This document shows, piece after piece, positions 53,681 through 63,559 of a stretch of 64,000 nt of DNA (position 1 is its first letter; each line of letters opens with the position of its first letter). The stretch spans positions 20,218,169-20,282,168 of the forward strand of contig NC_133288.1 in NCBI RefSeq assembly GCF_005239225.2, read 5' to 3'. A program made the translations under genes and the position numbers. Under the pieces are notes generated by a model, which worked only from the letters and a program-made list of their open reading frames with translations, was not told the DNA's origin and did no database searches. The DNA is from Populus alba. Its lineage: Eukaryota > Streptophyta > Magnoliopsida > Malpighiales > Salicaceae.

Positions 53681-54220
53681 CCCATTATTCTTAATTCTTA
53701 ATGATTTTTCCTTTTCTATTCTATTCTATCAGTACCGAAACTTGATTGTAATTACTGGGATTTTTAAACTCGGTTGTGCAGGTTAATGATTTGGAGGGAT
53801 AGATTGCACTGCTGCTTGATCTGGTCCAATAAAGCTCAGTGGGAGTTGATGATTCTCTAATTGTATTTTCATAATTTATGCCCTTTGCTTGTTTTTCTTT
53901 CTTGTCGGAGAAGATTAGAAAATGAAGGGCGGGCTGGTATTATTATCATGGTAAAGCTTGCGACCAAGTCCAAAAACGTCATTTTGAATTGGGCCTTTTT
54001 CGCGACTGTTAGAACGGGTTTAGGATGATATTTCTTCTTCAATTGGGTTGGGCTTGTTGTTCCTTAATTTCTACAAAACAAGTAACATGTCAGACAAAGA
54101 AACCCTCTCATGCATCATTTAGCGAATCATTAGAGCAAAATAATGTTGAAAAAAAAGAATAATTTCATAAACCTATGACTTCCACAAAAAATAATTTGGT
54201 ACGCGTCGTGTAACAATAGT

Positions 54221-54857
54221 AGGTGGTTGTGTTATACTGTACTAGCAAGATGGGTGCCCATAACTTCTGCAAGTTAAGTTTTCCAAGTGTTTGGGTGGCG
54301 AGAGCACATGCAAAGCAATATTTTTTTTTCTTCCTTTTTTTTTTCTCCACTGCAAATTATCTGATCAATTAACTTTGGAGATTGAATCAGGGAGTTGTTG
54401 AGGAACAAAGGGCTGAATTGAAAACAAAAGGGGGGGGGGAAGAGATGGTGAGTATAATGTATGTGCTAGCTTGTGAACCAAGACCAAACACTTATGGTGG
54501 TGCATGGAGAGCCATCATGACTCAAACGAAGGCCTTTTTTAGTGTAATAGATTCATCTCGACAAGCTTTTTCACGTGATGCAGTCTGTATAGGTGGAAAA
54601 GGCATGGTAAAGCCCACCTTTCTTCTCTATTTCTTTCTCTTTATTCTCCTTGTAAATGAGTCGGTCTTTTATTCTTTCTTTTAAAGAGTAGTTCAAACTT
54701 CAAACAGTTTTTTTTAACAATCAAAGCCCAAATAAGTGTTTGAGGTTTTTTTTAACTGGACAAGTTGTTGTCTGATTTTGGTTGTTGGGCCTCGTACCCA
54801 ATAACTTGACCGAACATTTTTTTTTTTTTCTTTTTATAATAGCCTTGGGCCTTTTGG
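54221..54857 (+). repeat. Dispersed direct repeat D, copy 1 (pair with 55731-56335)
   Basis: Collinear with 55731-56335: shared phrases include GAGAGCACATGC/AAGAGCACATGC, GACATCATGACTC/GCCATCATGACTC and TATTCTTTCTTTTAAA. Moderately diverged with indels. The open frame at 54382-54684 falls in this repeat and is not conserved in copy 2, so I do not call it a gene. Confidence 0.75.
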
Positions 54858-55629
54858 ACTATTAGTTGCTCTCTCTAGAGTCTTTAAAATTATGTGCATT
54901 TTTAAAAGACTTGTGAGTTTTACTTATCAAGTTATAGACCACTAAGTAGTGTATTACCACAATTTGGTACATGGAAGCATCTATTGTAAAAAGTCGAGTC
55001 AGGACAGCGGTTACAACATGTATTGATGAAGCATGTTTTAGGTTTACAATTTATTAGTATAGAAGCTAATGAAAGTAAAATAACTTGTTAATTATTGTTT
55101 CTTATACAAATTTTAAAATGAATGAACTAAAGTTTATGTCTAAAATTCTTATAGAGGCAGGGCTAAGAAATAAAAATAGTTGGAAAGTCTTGAATAAACA
55201 CCCACAGTATCGAAACAAGAGTAGTTTAAACTTGATGATGAGTTTTTTCAACCAAGAAGAAAGGTACAAAAAGTTCTTAAAAAGAATTATTTTTCTTTGA
55301 TTATTTTTTTTTATTTAGTTTATTAAATTAAATAATATGCTTAATAATTTTAGAATTATAGTGATTTGATACCTTCTTATTTGAAAGGTAGGATGCTTAT
55401 TATTATTTTTTTATTTTCAAAAAGAAATATTCACTAATAAAATTATAAACTAGGGTTTTGTGTGACAACTTTAATCTAATTCAATTTTTCTTTCTAACTT
55501 GTTGTTTTCTTGTTTATGTTTTTGTCTTTGTAAATAATTACTTTTACCATACTATATTGACAAAGCTTCACCTGTAATTTATGCAATTGAAAATTAGATG
55601 CACACAATGCGCAGTACGAAATACATGTT
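54858..55629. other. DNA between the two D repeats, no gene seen
   Basis: AT-rich. The frame at 55085-55300 has no recognisable similarity. Confidence 0.45.
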
Positions 55630-55725
55630 AATGATGTTTTTTTATTTTTAAAAAATTATTTTCGACATCAGTATATCAAAACGATCCAAAACATACAAAT
55701 CGTATTAAATTTTAACAAAATTTTT
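55630..55725 (+). repeat. MITE-like repeat fragment (family M), plus orientation
   Basis: Partial copy with GACATCAGTATATCAAAACG and ATCCAAAACATACAAAT. It ends just before repeat D copy 2. Confidence 0.55.
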
Positions 55726-55730
55726 TTTTA

Positions 55731-56335
55731 CCCCAAACGGTTCTCAGCTGTGCTTATTGACAAGGCGTGCATTCCTGACTTTTGCAAATTAGGTTTGTGT
55801 ACTGTCAGGGCAGCAAGAGCACATGCGTGCCAATATTTTCTCTTCTTTGTTTCCTTTCCCCTGCAAGTTGTCTGGTCAATCAAATTTAGAGACTGGATTA
55901 GAGAGCTGTTTAACAATCACGGATTGAATTGAAAAAGAAAAAAAAAACAGAGATAAAATTAGCTAGCAAGTGTAATACCCACGTTAACGTGTGAATCAAG
56001 CTCGCCACTTGCAGCGTCGCCTGAGGAGACATCATGACTCTTTCGTTGGATTTGTCTCCCTACGATCTTCTTAATATGCATAAAGGTGGAGAAGGCACGG
56101 TGGAGCTCCAATAACCCGTCCTTTTTTCTCGTTCTCTCTTCTATCGGTAAGTGAGACAGTCTTCTATTCTTTCTTTTAAATAGTAGCCCGAACAGCTAAT
56201 TGGGCTTCTCTCAATTTTATTTTATTTTTGAACTGGCCGGACCAAGTTGACAGGAAACATTGATGTCACTGTTGGGCAAAACTGAACAGGTTTTTTTTTT
56301 TTTATTATTTCCTTCTACGAGCCTTTAGCCCACCG
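55731..56335 (+). repeat. Dispersed direct repeat D, copy 2 (pair with 54221-54857)
   Basis: Same orientation as copy 1, offset by about 1.5 kb. The similarity runs from the ACTTTTGCAAATTAGG region to the GAGCCTTTAGCCCACCGG region. No TG/CA LTR ends or coding remnants recognised. Confidence 0.75.
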
Positions 56336-56714
56336 GCTATGCTGTTTTACAAACGTTTTGGATCTCTCTACATATCAGACAGACAATAAAATGATAAATT
56401 TTTACAAGAAGACTCTTCACAGCGAATTTCATCTATCAGTATATATAAAGCTACGAGGCATTGGAAGAGTAGCATGCTGAAAGTGGCTTGCTTAAGAATG
56501 CGTCGCGTCAGTGCCATAGAAAATTACTCTTAAGCTTATCTCAATAAACGAATCCTTTTTTGCCACATTCATGTCCCAATGAATCTTTAGCGGCGTGAAT
56601 CTGGCAAAAGAGGATTCGTGAACTGGGATCAAGAGTAACTTGCTTCCGATGCTCAGTATGTAACGTGCTATTATCTGAAGCTTCTTTGGCTTTGCTGGTT
56701 CTAGAACCCTTCTA
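56336..56714 (-). other. Probable 3' UTR of the Ca2+-ATPase gene
   Basis: Sequence immediately downstream of the ATPase stop on the minus strand, of mixed composition and noncoding. The frame at 56492-56740 overlaps the gene end in another frame and is a shadow. Confidence 0.45.
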
Positions 56715-59700
56715 TTACCTTCTTCCACACCCAGTTCCAAGCTCAGGGGAGGATGTTCCTCTAAAGCACATGGAATGCATAACTCTTTTGGATGTTGCTA
56801 TTGGCTTCCTGAGGTAACTGAAGAGTGGTTTGCCTGAAACTGGTATAAGTTTCACAAACCAACCAATTGGCCACGATACAGCTGCAATCACAATACAAGT
56901 CACCCACTGCCACCAGTTCAACCTCTCAGTGCTTGCAAACTTCTTTAGGAACTCCACCATCACCACCTGAAGAACAATAGTTATTGCGATGATACCCAGA
57001 AACAAATGGTTCCTGTGAATCCCTTTGAATACGTTCTGCTTTTCCATGCTCCTTGCATTGAACTCGTTGAAAACTTGGCAAAGCACAAAAGTGTTGAATA
57101 TTAGCGTATCGTTGACCTCTGCACTTACATTGAAGATAGACTCGCCAGCAAATTGTAATGTCAGTAAGATTGCTATCTGGTAAAAGGCTTGAGCTAGAAG
57201 ATTTCTCCACATTATATTAGTGATTAGGGGGGCGGTTCGCCCCACAGGTGTCATCTCCATTAGCTCATCAGTGGGCCGCTCTGTAGCGAGAGCCAGAGCT
57301 CCCAATGTGTCCATGATGAGGTTTACCCACAGCAACTGAACAGCTGTTAACGGAACCTCACCAGCAGACACTGCTGCAATAAAGTTGATTACAAGAGCTG
57401 CAACGTTCACAGTTAGTTGAAACTGGATAAATTTCTGAATATTGTTATAGACACACCGTCCCCACCTCAAAACAGTGGCCACAGAAGTAAAGTTGTCATC
57501 CAGAATGACGATATCTGAGCTCTCCTTGGCAACCTCGGTACCTTGGATCCCCATAGAGAGTCCTATATCTGCTTCTTTTAATGCAGGCGCATCATTTGTG
57601 CCATCTCCTGTGACTGCAACAACATGACCTTTCTGTCTCAAGCATTGTACCATAAGAAGTTTGTCGAAAGGGGAGGACCTTGCCATCACGCGGATCTTAT
57701 CTACCTTCTCCATTCTCTGTTCATTTGTGTAGTTCCGAAATACGACACCTTCCACCACTTCTTCATCGTCTACATGGTTATTGAGCTCAAGTATGCCGCA
57801 TTCTGTTGCTATAGCTTTCGCTGTGAAAATATTGTCACCAGTTATCATTTTCACGCTCACCCCTGCAGCTTTGCAGATTTCTACGGCTTTCTTTGCTCCA
57901 GTTCTACATGGATCCTTCAGACCAACTATCCCTAGAAAGGTCAAACCATCTTCTTGTAGCCTCTGGTGTGACTCGCCATCATCGTCCTTCATTCCTTCCT
58001 CGGTAACCCTTTTATGAGCAAATGCAATGCATCTAAGGCTACTAGCTGCCATACCTTGGATTATTTTCTCGATTTTACTTCTTTCATCCTCATCCATGGA
58101 CTTTATCATCCCGCTACTCTCGTAATAACTTGAACACAAAGCCAGAATCATCTCAGCAGCTCCTTTCCAATGTACATGAACAGTATCATCAGCCATTTTC
58201 CTTATTGAAACCCCGCTTCGTTTCTTCTCTGAGTTGAAAGTTTCAACATGAAGAATGGTACAGCTTTGCTTCAGTTTTTCCAAATCCATGCCCATGTCAG
58301 AAACAGCCCATGAAAGAATTGCTTTTTCCGTTGGACTTCCTGAAAACTCAGGTCCAGATCCTGATGCAGATTTGTACACACTACCGGTCGTGTTTAAACT
58401 GACTCCTTGGTGGAGTAATTCAAGAATTGATGGCGCAATTGCTTTATAAGTATCTTCCTCAATTGGTTCTTGGCCAAGCCAGAACTTGGCTACTTTCATC
58501 TGATTTAGTGTCAATGTGCCTGTTTTGTCGGTGCAGATGACTGTGGCTGAACCCATTGTTTCACAAGCTGAAAGTTTTCTGACCATAGCTTGATCAGCCA
58601 TCATTCTCTTCATAGAATAAGCTAGTGTTAGTGTGACCGCCAACGGCAAACCTTCAGGAATAGCAACAACCACAATAGTGACTGCAGCAGCAACAATGCG
58701 TACAACCGCATTTAACACATCATCTGTATCTGTTTTGCTACCGATATACTCCTTCATCCCATTTTCATCTTCTGTATTTCCTGTGAAGTAACGAACTAAC
58801 ATGACTACAAGCACTATAAAAGCAACTGAAAGGCCGACCTTCCCAATAGAAGAAGTTAGTTTGTCAAGCCGGGCTTGTAGTGGTGTTCGTTCATCGGAGT
58901 CACGATTTATTGAGCTCATCATTTCCCCCCATGCTGTGTTCATCCCCACAGATGTCACGAGCATTCGAGCATATCCATCTGCAATTTTCGAACCAGAAAA
59001 CAAGAAGGGGTTCTCTTTGGTGTTGGCTGCTACATGATCACTCTCTCCTGTCATGCTTGACTCGTCCACTTCCAAAGAGTGTCCATCCAAGAACAAGCCA
59101 TCAGCTGGAATTTGATCACCAATCTTCAAGAAGACAACATCTCCAACAACAATATCAAATATGGAGATTTGTTGTCGCCGTTCATTTCTAAGAACATCAA
59201 CCTTAATATTGTTACTTATTTTCGATAGCTTGTCAAATTGTGTCTCCTGTCTATAGTTGCTCAACGCAGAGACAACGATGACCAGAAAGACAGCGACAAA
59301 GATACTCCCACCTTCGTACCAACCTTCCTTTATGCCATGTTGTTTGATGCCAAAACCAAGGGAAAGAGCAGCACACACCAGCAGAATAAGAATGGTGGTG
59401 TCTTTAAAAGCATCCATCACAAAAAAGAAAAATCCTTTCGGAGGTGGCTTGTGGTAAGTGTTGGAACCGAACATCTCACGCCGCCTGCTGACTTCCTGGT
59501 CATGACCAGTGATTCCAATTTTTGAGTTTGTCCCAAGAACGGTGGCTACACCTTCAACTCCTCCAAGATGGTTGAGAGATATCAAGTCTTTCTCCTTCAC
59601 CATTTCAGTGAGTTTCGTTTGATCAACATTAGGGATATTGATAGTTGATTCATTTCCATTCCTGTGATGGTGGGAACTGCTTGGCTCTGTATCAAGCACA

Positions 59701-59894
59701 GAGTAGGGAACTGAGTGCAAAATCCCGGAGAACTGGTGGCTGTTAGTTTCTGATACAATATCTCTCACAAGAGAAAGCATTGCCCTGACAGAGCGAATTG
59801 TTAGATAAGCAATGCGCCATCTCTTTTGGGCCTTCTTGAAGGTGTTGGCGAGCAATGTGCTGCAGTCGATATGTGATGGCTTGCTGCTTGCCAT
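56715..59894 (-). CDS. ACA12: Type IIB Ca2+-ATPase, ACA12/ACA13-like, intronless
   Basis: 1059 aa, ATG at 59894-59892, stop at 56717-56715. Calcium pump exchanging Ca2+ for protons, expected at the plasma membrane. N-terminus: basic, aromatic helix FKKAQKRWRIAYLTIRSVRA at residues 19-38 in the position of the calmodulin-binding autoinhibitory segment. Catalytic core complete: TGES 282-285, PEGLP in M4 413-417, phosphorylation motif DKTGT 456-460 (D456), nucleotide-binding WKGAAE 576-581, TGDN 685-688, hinge TGDGTNDAP 762-770. M6 has NLIMDTLGALALATE with the Ca2+-coordinating N and D. Two-plus-two-plus-six membrane segments fit the family. No intron is needed, as in Arabidopsis ACA12 (AT3G63380) and ACA13 (AT3G22910). 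The symbol follows gene order beside OTP86 and MIR167b; by family alone ACA13 is equally possible. Confidence 0.93.
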   Translation of the reverse strand: MASSKPSHIDCSTLLANTFKKAQKRWRIAYLTIRSVRAMLSLVRDIVSETNSHQFSGILHSVPYSVLDTEPSSSHHHRNGNESTINIPNVDQTKLTEMVKEKDLISLNHLGGVEGVATVLGTNSKIGITGHDQEVSRRREMFGSNTYHKPPPKGFFFFVMDAFKDTTILILLVCAALSLGFGIKQHGIKEGWYEGGSIFVAVFLVIVVSALSNYRQETQFDKLSKISNNIKVDVLRNERRQQISIFDIVVGDVVFLKIGDQIPADGLFLDGHSLEVDESSMTGESDHVAANTKENPFLFSGSKIADGYARMLVTSVGMNTAWGEMMSSINRDSDERTPLQARLDKLTSSIGKVGLSVAFIVLVVMLVRYFTGNTEDENGMKEYIGSKTDTDDVLNAVVRIVAAAVTIVVVAIPEGLPLAVTLTLAYSMKRMMADQAMVRKLSACETMGSATVICTDKTGTLTLNQMKVAKFWLGQEPIEEDTYKAIAPSILELLHQGVSLNTTGSVYKSASGSGPEFSGSPTEKAILSWAVSDMGMDLEKLKQSCTILHVETFNSEKKRSGVSIRKMADDTVHVHWKGAAEMILALCSSYYESSGMIKSMDEDERSKIEKIIQGMAASSLRCIAFAHKRVTEEGMKDDDGESHQRLQEDGLTFLGIVGLKDPCRTGAKKAVEICKAAGVSVKMITGDNIFTAKAIATECGILELNNHVDDEEVVEGVVFRNYTNEQRMEKVDKIRVMARSSPFDKLLMVQCLRQKGHVVAVTGDGTNDAPALKEADIGLSMGIQGTEVAKESSDIVILDDNFTSVATVLRWGRCVYNNIQKFIQFQLTVNVAALVINFIAAVSAGEVPLTAVQLLWVNLIMDTLGALALATERPTDELMEMTPVGRTAPLITNIMWRNLLAQAFYQIAILLTLQFAGESIFNVSAEVNDTLIFNTFVLCQVFNEFNARSMEKQNVFKGIHRNHLFLGIIAITIVLQVVMVEFLKKFASTERLNWWQWVTCIVIAAVSWPIGWFVKLIPVSGKPLFSYLRKPIATSKRVMHSMCFRGTSSPELGTGCGRR

Positions 59895-60149
59895 GTTTTC
59901 TTCTTGTTCTTTCCTTCGAGGAGAAGCGAAAAGGCTTGGTAGGTGTTCAGAACTAGGAAGAGATTTACTATTTCAGTTCGGGTACAAAGACACGGATTTA
60001 GAAATTCATTTCGAACTATCTTGGCGTTTCAAGTTCTTTATAATGAACTAAAGTTGCTGCTGTCTGGAGGTTATCACATTACCAAACAACCTCCCACGTC
60101 TATTCTTGTTTTGTCTTTTTTTAAAAAGACGAAAACAAGGGGAATCTTT

Positions 60150-60150
<1 letters not shown>
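59895..60150 (-). promoter_or_regulatory. Core promoter and 5' leader of the Ca2+-ATPase gene
   Basis: On the minus strand a TATA box, TATAAAG, lies at 60042-60036, about 142 nt upstream of the ATG, predicting a start site near 60005-60010 and a leader of about 110 nt. An AT microsatellite begins about 110 bp further upstream. The assignment is by motif and distance only. Confidence 0.55.

Positions 60151-60152
<2 letters not shown>

Positions 60153-60213
<61 letters not shown>
60153..60213. repeat. (AT)n microsatellite upstream of the Ca2+-ATPase gene
   Basis: About 60 bp of essentially perfect AT dinucleotide repeat, about 260 bp upstream of the ATPase ATG. Self-complementary. The YI-repeat open frames it produces on both strands are artefacts. 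Confidence 0.97.
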
Positions 60214-60217
<4 letters not shown>

Positions 60218-60464
60218 ACCCCTTCTCAAGCAAGTAAACAAGTGGCAACAATATTCTAATATTTTTAACAATGTCGTGGTAAAACTATCAACCTACACTG
60301 ATATATATAATTTTTTTTTTTTTAAGTAAAATGAACACAAAAACAAAAGGTATCTTCAAACACTCATTAAAGTTGGTGTTTTGCCTCGAATATTTATGTT
60401 CCCACAGGACAAACAATGGGATTGGGATTTACTTGTGTGATAAAATACGGTAAGTGTTGTTTGT

Positions 60465-60610
60465 TTTAGATTGTTTCTTTTTAGAAAATATATTAAAATA
60501 TTTTTTTAATTTTTAAAAAAATTATTTTTAATATTAACCTATTAAAATAATGAATAAAATTAATTTTAAATTTAAAAAATCATTTTTAAAAAAAATCTCA
60601 GTTTTTATTT
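60465..60610 (+). repeat. MITE-like repeat copy (family M), plus orientation
   Basis: AGAAAATATATTAAAATATT and AATATTAACCTATTAAAATA core. It forms an inverted pair with the copy at 60785-60985. Confidence 0.6.
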
Positions 60611-60784
60611 GCCGCCTTTCCAGACATCCTCTGAATATATGCATGCAGAGCAAATGGTTTCATTTCCTTTTAGCGACTTGGAAATAAGTTTGTTGATGGC
60701 AGCAAAATCGGACCAAGACTATCCCATAAGTCTTCCTAGCAACAGAAAAAATAATGGATGGGGCTATCTTTAGCTGATAGATAA

Positions 60785-60985
60785 AAAGTCTGTGTTTAAA
60801 AAGTATTTTTAAAAAAAAATTAAATTTTTTTATTTTTTATTAATTTTAAATTAATATATTTTTAGTGTTTTTAAATTATTTTAATATACTGATATCACAA
60901 ATAAATTTTTAACAATAAAAAAATATCATTAACATACATTTTAATATAAAAAATTATTTAAAAAACAATTACATAAAATTCTCAG
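60785..60985 (-). repeat. MITE-like repeat copy (family M), minus orientation
   Basis: Left end TGTGTTTAAAAAGTATTTTT, core ATTTTAATATACTGATATCA and right end TTTAAAAAACAATTACATAA. Near full length. Confidence 0.65.
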
Positions 60986-61624
60986 CAAAAAGCTAGTAAA
61001 ATTTTCCACAATCACTGGCGCATAGTTACTATTTTATCGAAGAATTCTTCATAGATTTTTCTTCCAAGTAAACGGTCCGGAATGGAATAGTACTAGCTTG
61101 GACCCAGAGATTTTGGAAAACGCGTTTGTGGCTGACTTTTCTTTTCAGACATTAATCGAGACGTTAGGTTAAGCTTGGATACGTGGGCAGCCCAGAATCA
61201 TCTTTCTACCATTAATTTAATTGTCTCGTTGCAGCCATGATCTTTCTCCGATTGTCCAGCTCCGTACAGCATCCATTGCCCTACCGGCGCCGGTTCTGAC
61301 CAGCTGTTTGCCTCCCGATTTACAATCTTCTTTCTACCATTAATTGTCAGGATTGCACTGACTTGGTTTCTGGATGAGAACAAATTAAGATGCCGTGAAT
61401 TATATATTTCTTTTTAAACTGCTTCATGTAGTAAATCAAGACGGTTTAGCAAACTAGATTCATGTAAAAGAAAGAATCTATGCAATATTCTTTTTATTTA
61501 AAGTTAATAGGAGATTAGGGTCAAAAATCTTATGGCTTGAAGGGCTCCCGAGTTCAATCCATTCATGTAATTTGTATATTGTATATGGTCAAGTTAAAAT
61601 TTTGTATTGAAAAGAGTTTTTGTA

Positions 61625-61765
61625 AAAAACTTTGCTTTGAATTTATTATTTTTATTTTAAAAATAGTTTTAATTTACTAATATCAAAAATAAATTTTAAA
61701 AATAAAAAATATATATATTATTTTTATATATTTTTAAAAATAATCGTTATCAGTTTAGAAATATA
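61625..61765 (-). repeat. MITE-like repeat fragment (family M), minus orientation
   Basis: AATTTACTAATATCAAAAAT and ATATATTTTTAAAAATAATC mark the core. Ends degenerate. It precedes the SINE. Confidence 0.5.
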
Positions 61766-61845
61766 GTAAAAATTATTTTATAATAATAATATATTAAAAT
61801 AATATAAAAACATAAAGAAATAACTCGTGATTAGATTAAAAAGAT

Positions 61846-62064
61846 AAAAAATCTCAAAATTGCACTTAAGGTCTTGACCTAGCAGTTGGACTTGTTCCTT
61901 TCCTCTGCATCCTGGATTCAAACCTCACCGTGCACGCCTGTCACCCCCGCGGTGCCTTACATGCTCACTGGGCTTGCAGGATGTTCAGTGAGCCGTGGGA
62001 TTAGTTGTGGTGTGCGCAAGCTGGCCCGAACACCCAAATAAATAAAAAAAAAAATCTCAAAATT
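61846..62064 (+). mobile_element. tRNA-derived SINE with 16-bp target site duplications
   Basis: A ~187 bp body (61862-62048) lies between identical 16-bp copies of AAAAAATCTCAAAATT at 61846-61861 and 62049-62064. Near the 5' end are an A-box-like GACCTAGCAGTTGG and a B-box-like GGATTCAAACCTC, the internal pol III promoter of tRNA-derived SINEs. The body continues through a GC-rich section to CAAGCTGGCCCGAACACCCA and an A-rich tail. This 3' end is one I recognise from Salicaceae SINEs. The intact duplication points to a recent insertion. Confidence 0.88.
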
Positions 62065-62834
62065 AGAATATTGCTGCCGTACCAACCACCACTAGTCAAC
62101 GTACAATATAAAGTGTTAGGTGCCAAGCGATGGCCGGACAATTAAAACTGAGTTTGAAATCTAAATTGTTCGTACACTATGTCCCATCGCATGGAATTGG
62201 CGTGTGCCGCCCGAGCACCATCAGCCACAGAAGAAAAACATAAATGGCGAGCTCTGGTCTAACGCTCAAAAGATTGAAGAGGGCAAATCGAACACCACAA
62301 CTTTTTATTTTTGTGCAAAACATGAATCTAATGTAGGTAGCGGTTTTTTTCACGTGGTCCCATGAAAATCAAAGAAGAAAAGTGTGATTTTTGTAGCATG
62401 TCAGGCAAGAAAAGATTTTCAGTTTGCTGGTTTAGAATTTTCGAGTGCAGTACCAGTGTCGGGAGAGAGTGTTTTATACTGCACCGACCACTAGCAGATA
62501 AATGTCTATCCATGCCCGTACTCGCGAGTGATCCATGGGCAAATATTGCATCTAGAAGGTATAATTTTTTTTTTTTGCTATTTAAATATATATATATACA
62601 CACACACACAGTCTTGGAAATGAATCCATTAACCATACAAGTGAAGATTTTCAAATTATATTCATTGATATATGACATTAGAGCACATGTTTTTTAAACA
62701 TATATATATATATATATTGAATTGAAATTGAAAAGGATTTCTATATTCATATTTTAAGGCTACCACAAAACAAAAAAATTACACATATAGAAAATAAAAT
62801 GGGCTTACATGACATCCTAAGACTATTTAAGAAT
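62065..62834. other. Gene-free DNA, microsatellites
   Basis: TATATA/CACACA compound microsatellite at about 62586-62610 and an AT run at about 62699-62718. Open frames at 62328-62678 (minus) and 62362-62697 (plus) overlap each other and have no recognisable similarity. Confidence 0.45.
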
Positions 62835-62905
62835 ATTTAGCACATAACTATCTATACGTACGTGTAAGTTAGTCTGAACACTCACGTTAATAAAAAAAAT
62901 ATTTT
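62835..62905 (+). mobile_element. Truncated 3' end of a related SINE
   Basis: GTGTAAGTTAGTCTGAACAC followed by TCACGTTAATAAAAAAAA parallels the 3' end of the SINE at 61846-62064. The 5' part with A and B boxes is not recognisable. Confidence 0.4.
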
Positions 62906-63334
62906 TATTTAACACATAAAATAAAAATCAAGAATTCAGATTTAAGATTTTCTTCAAATTACTTGTTTTGTTTATTAAATGACCTAGGATACTCACAGAT
63001 ATTTGTCGCATCAGCTCACCTTGAGATTTTAAGAGTTTCATGATAATTGGTGGGTGAAAATATTAGTGTTTATCATCAATTTGTAATGTATGACCCTACA
63101 TTGGTTGAGAAATGGATGGTGATCATTAATATGTTGGCTATAAATAGTGTCATCCACGTATAAAAGTTTGTGATGGTAGATAATGTGCATGTAAAAGCAT
63201 GAAAAGGTTTGTGTTTATAGTTGGAGCATGACACTGTGTTTTGTCCTATCATGACTAAAAAAATATCATTGAGATACGTGTCAACAACTGAGAATTTTTT
63301 ATAACATTAAATTTAATTATTTAATATATGTTTG
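62906..63334. other. Gene-free DNA, nothing recognised
   Basis: Mixed AT-rich DNA without a supported ORF, RNA gene or repeat. Confidence 0.45.
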
Positions 63335-63520
63335 GAAGTATAGTTGTGGTTATTTTTTAAAGTGTTTTTTTATTCTGAAATGTATTAAAACAATTGTTTT
63401 TTATTTTTTAAAAATTATTTTTGAGATTAACACATCAAAATAATCCAAAACATGAAAAAAATTATTTAAAAAAAAACTTAAATTTTTTGAAAACCCGCGT
63501 TTTCAAACGCTCTCTAAATC
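63335..63520 (+). repeat. MITE-like repeat copy (family M), plus orientation, near full length
   Basis: Runs from ATGTTTGGAAGTATAGTTGT through GAAATGTATTAAAACAATTG and AACACATCAAAATAATCCAA to AACCCGCGTTTTCAAACGCT. It shows both ends of the family, GTTTGG at the left and CAAACGC at the right, a weak terminal inverted symmetry. Confidence 0.75.
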
Positions 63521-63559
63521 GAGGTCTAAAACAACACTGGGGCGGTGACTATGTCATCT

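Larger units (their letters stand above)
51693..54220. other. Gene-free DNA between the second MIR167 and repeat D
   Basis: The first part is probably the 3' portion of the MIR167 transcript. Frames at 51906-52130 and 52280-52501 have no recognisable similarity. Two family M copies (52965-53130, 53500-53680) are annotated separately. Confidence 0.45.
60214..61861. other. Gene-free DNA upstream of the Ca2+-ATPase gene
   Basis: Apart from three family M copies, a more balanced stretch at about 61050-61400 contains the 17-bp direct repeat TCTTTCTACCATTAATT at 61201-61217 and 61329-61345. The minus-strand frame 61198-61383 covers it and has no recognisable similarity. A possible B-box-like GAGTTCAATCC at about 61550 hints at a degenerate SINE, not callable. 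Confidence 0.45.

Noticed and set aside
54382..54684. 100-codon frame considered as a small gene
   Set aside because: It lies inside repeat D and copy 2 of the repeat does not keep the frame.
57624..59525. Plus-strand frames opposite the Ca2+-ATPase gene
   Set aside because: All lie antisense to conserved ATPase motifs and have no independent support.
60048..60251. YI-repeat open frames on both strands
   Set aside because: Artefact of the AT dinucleotide microsatellite.
61540..61620. Possible second tRNA-derived SINE with a GAGTTCAATCC B-box-like motif
   Set aside because: No A box, no tail and no flanking duplication could be identified.
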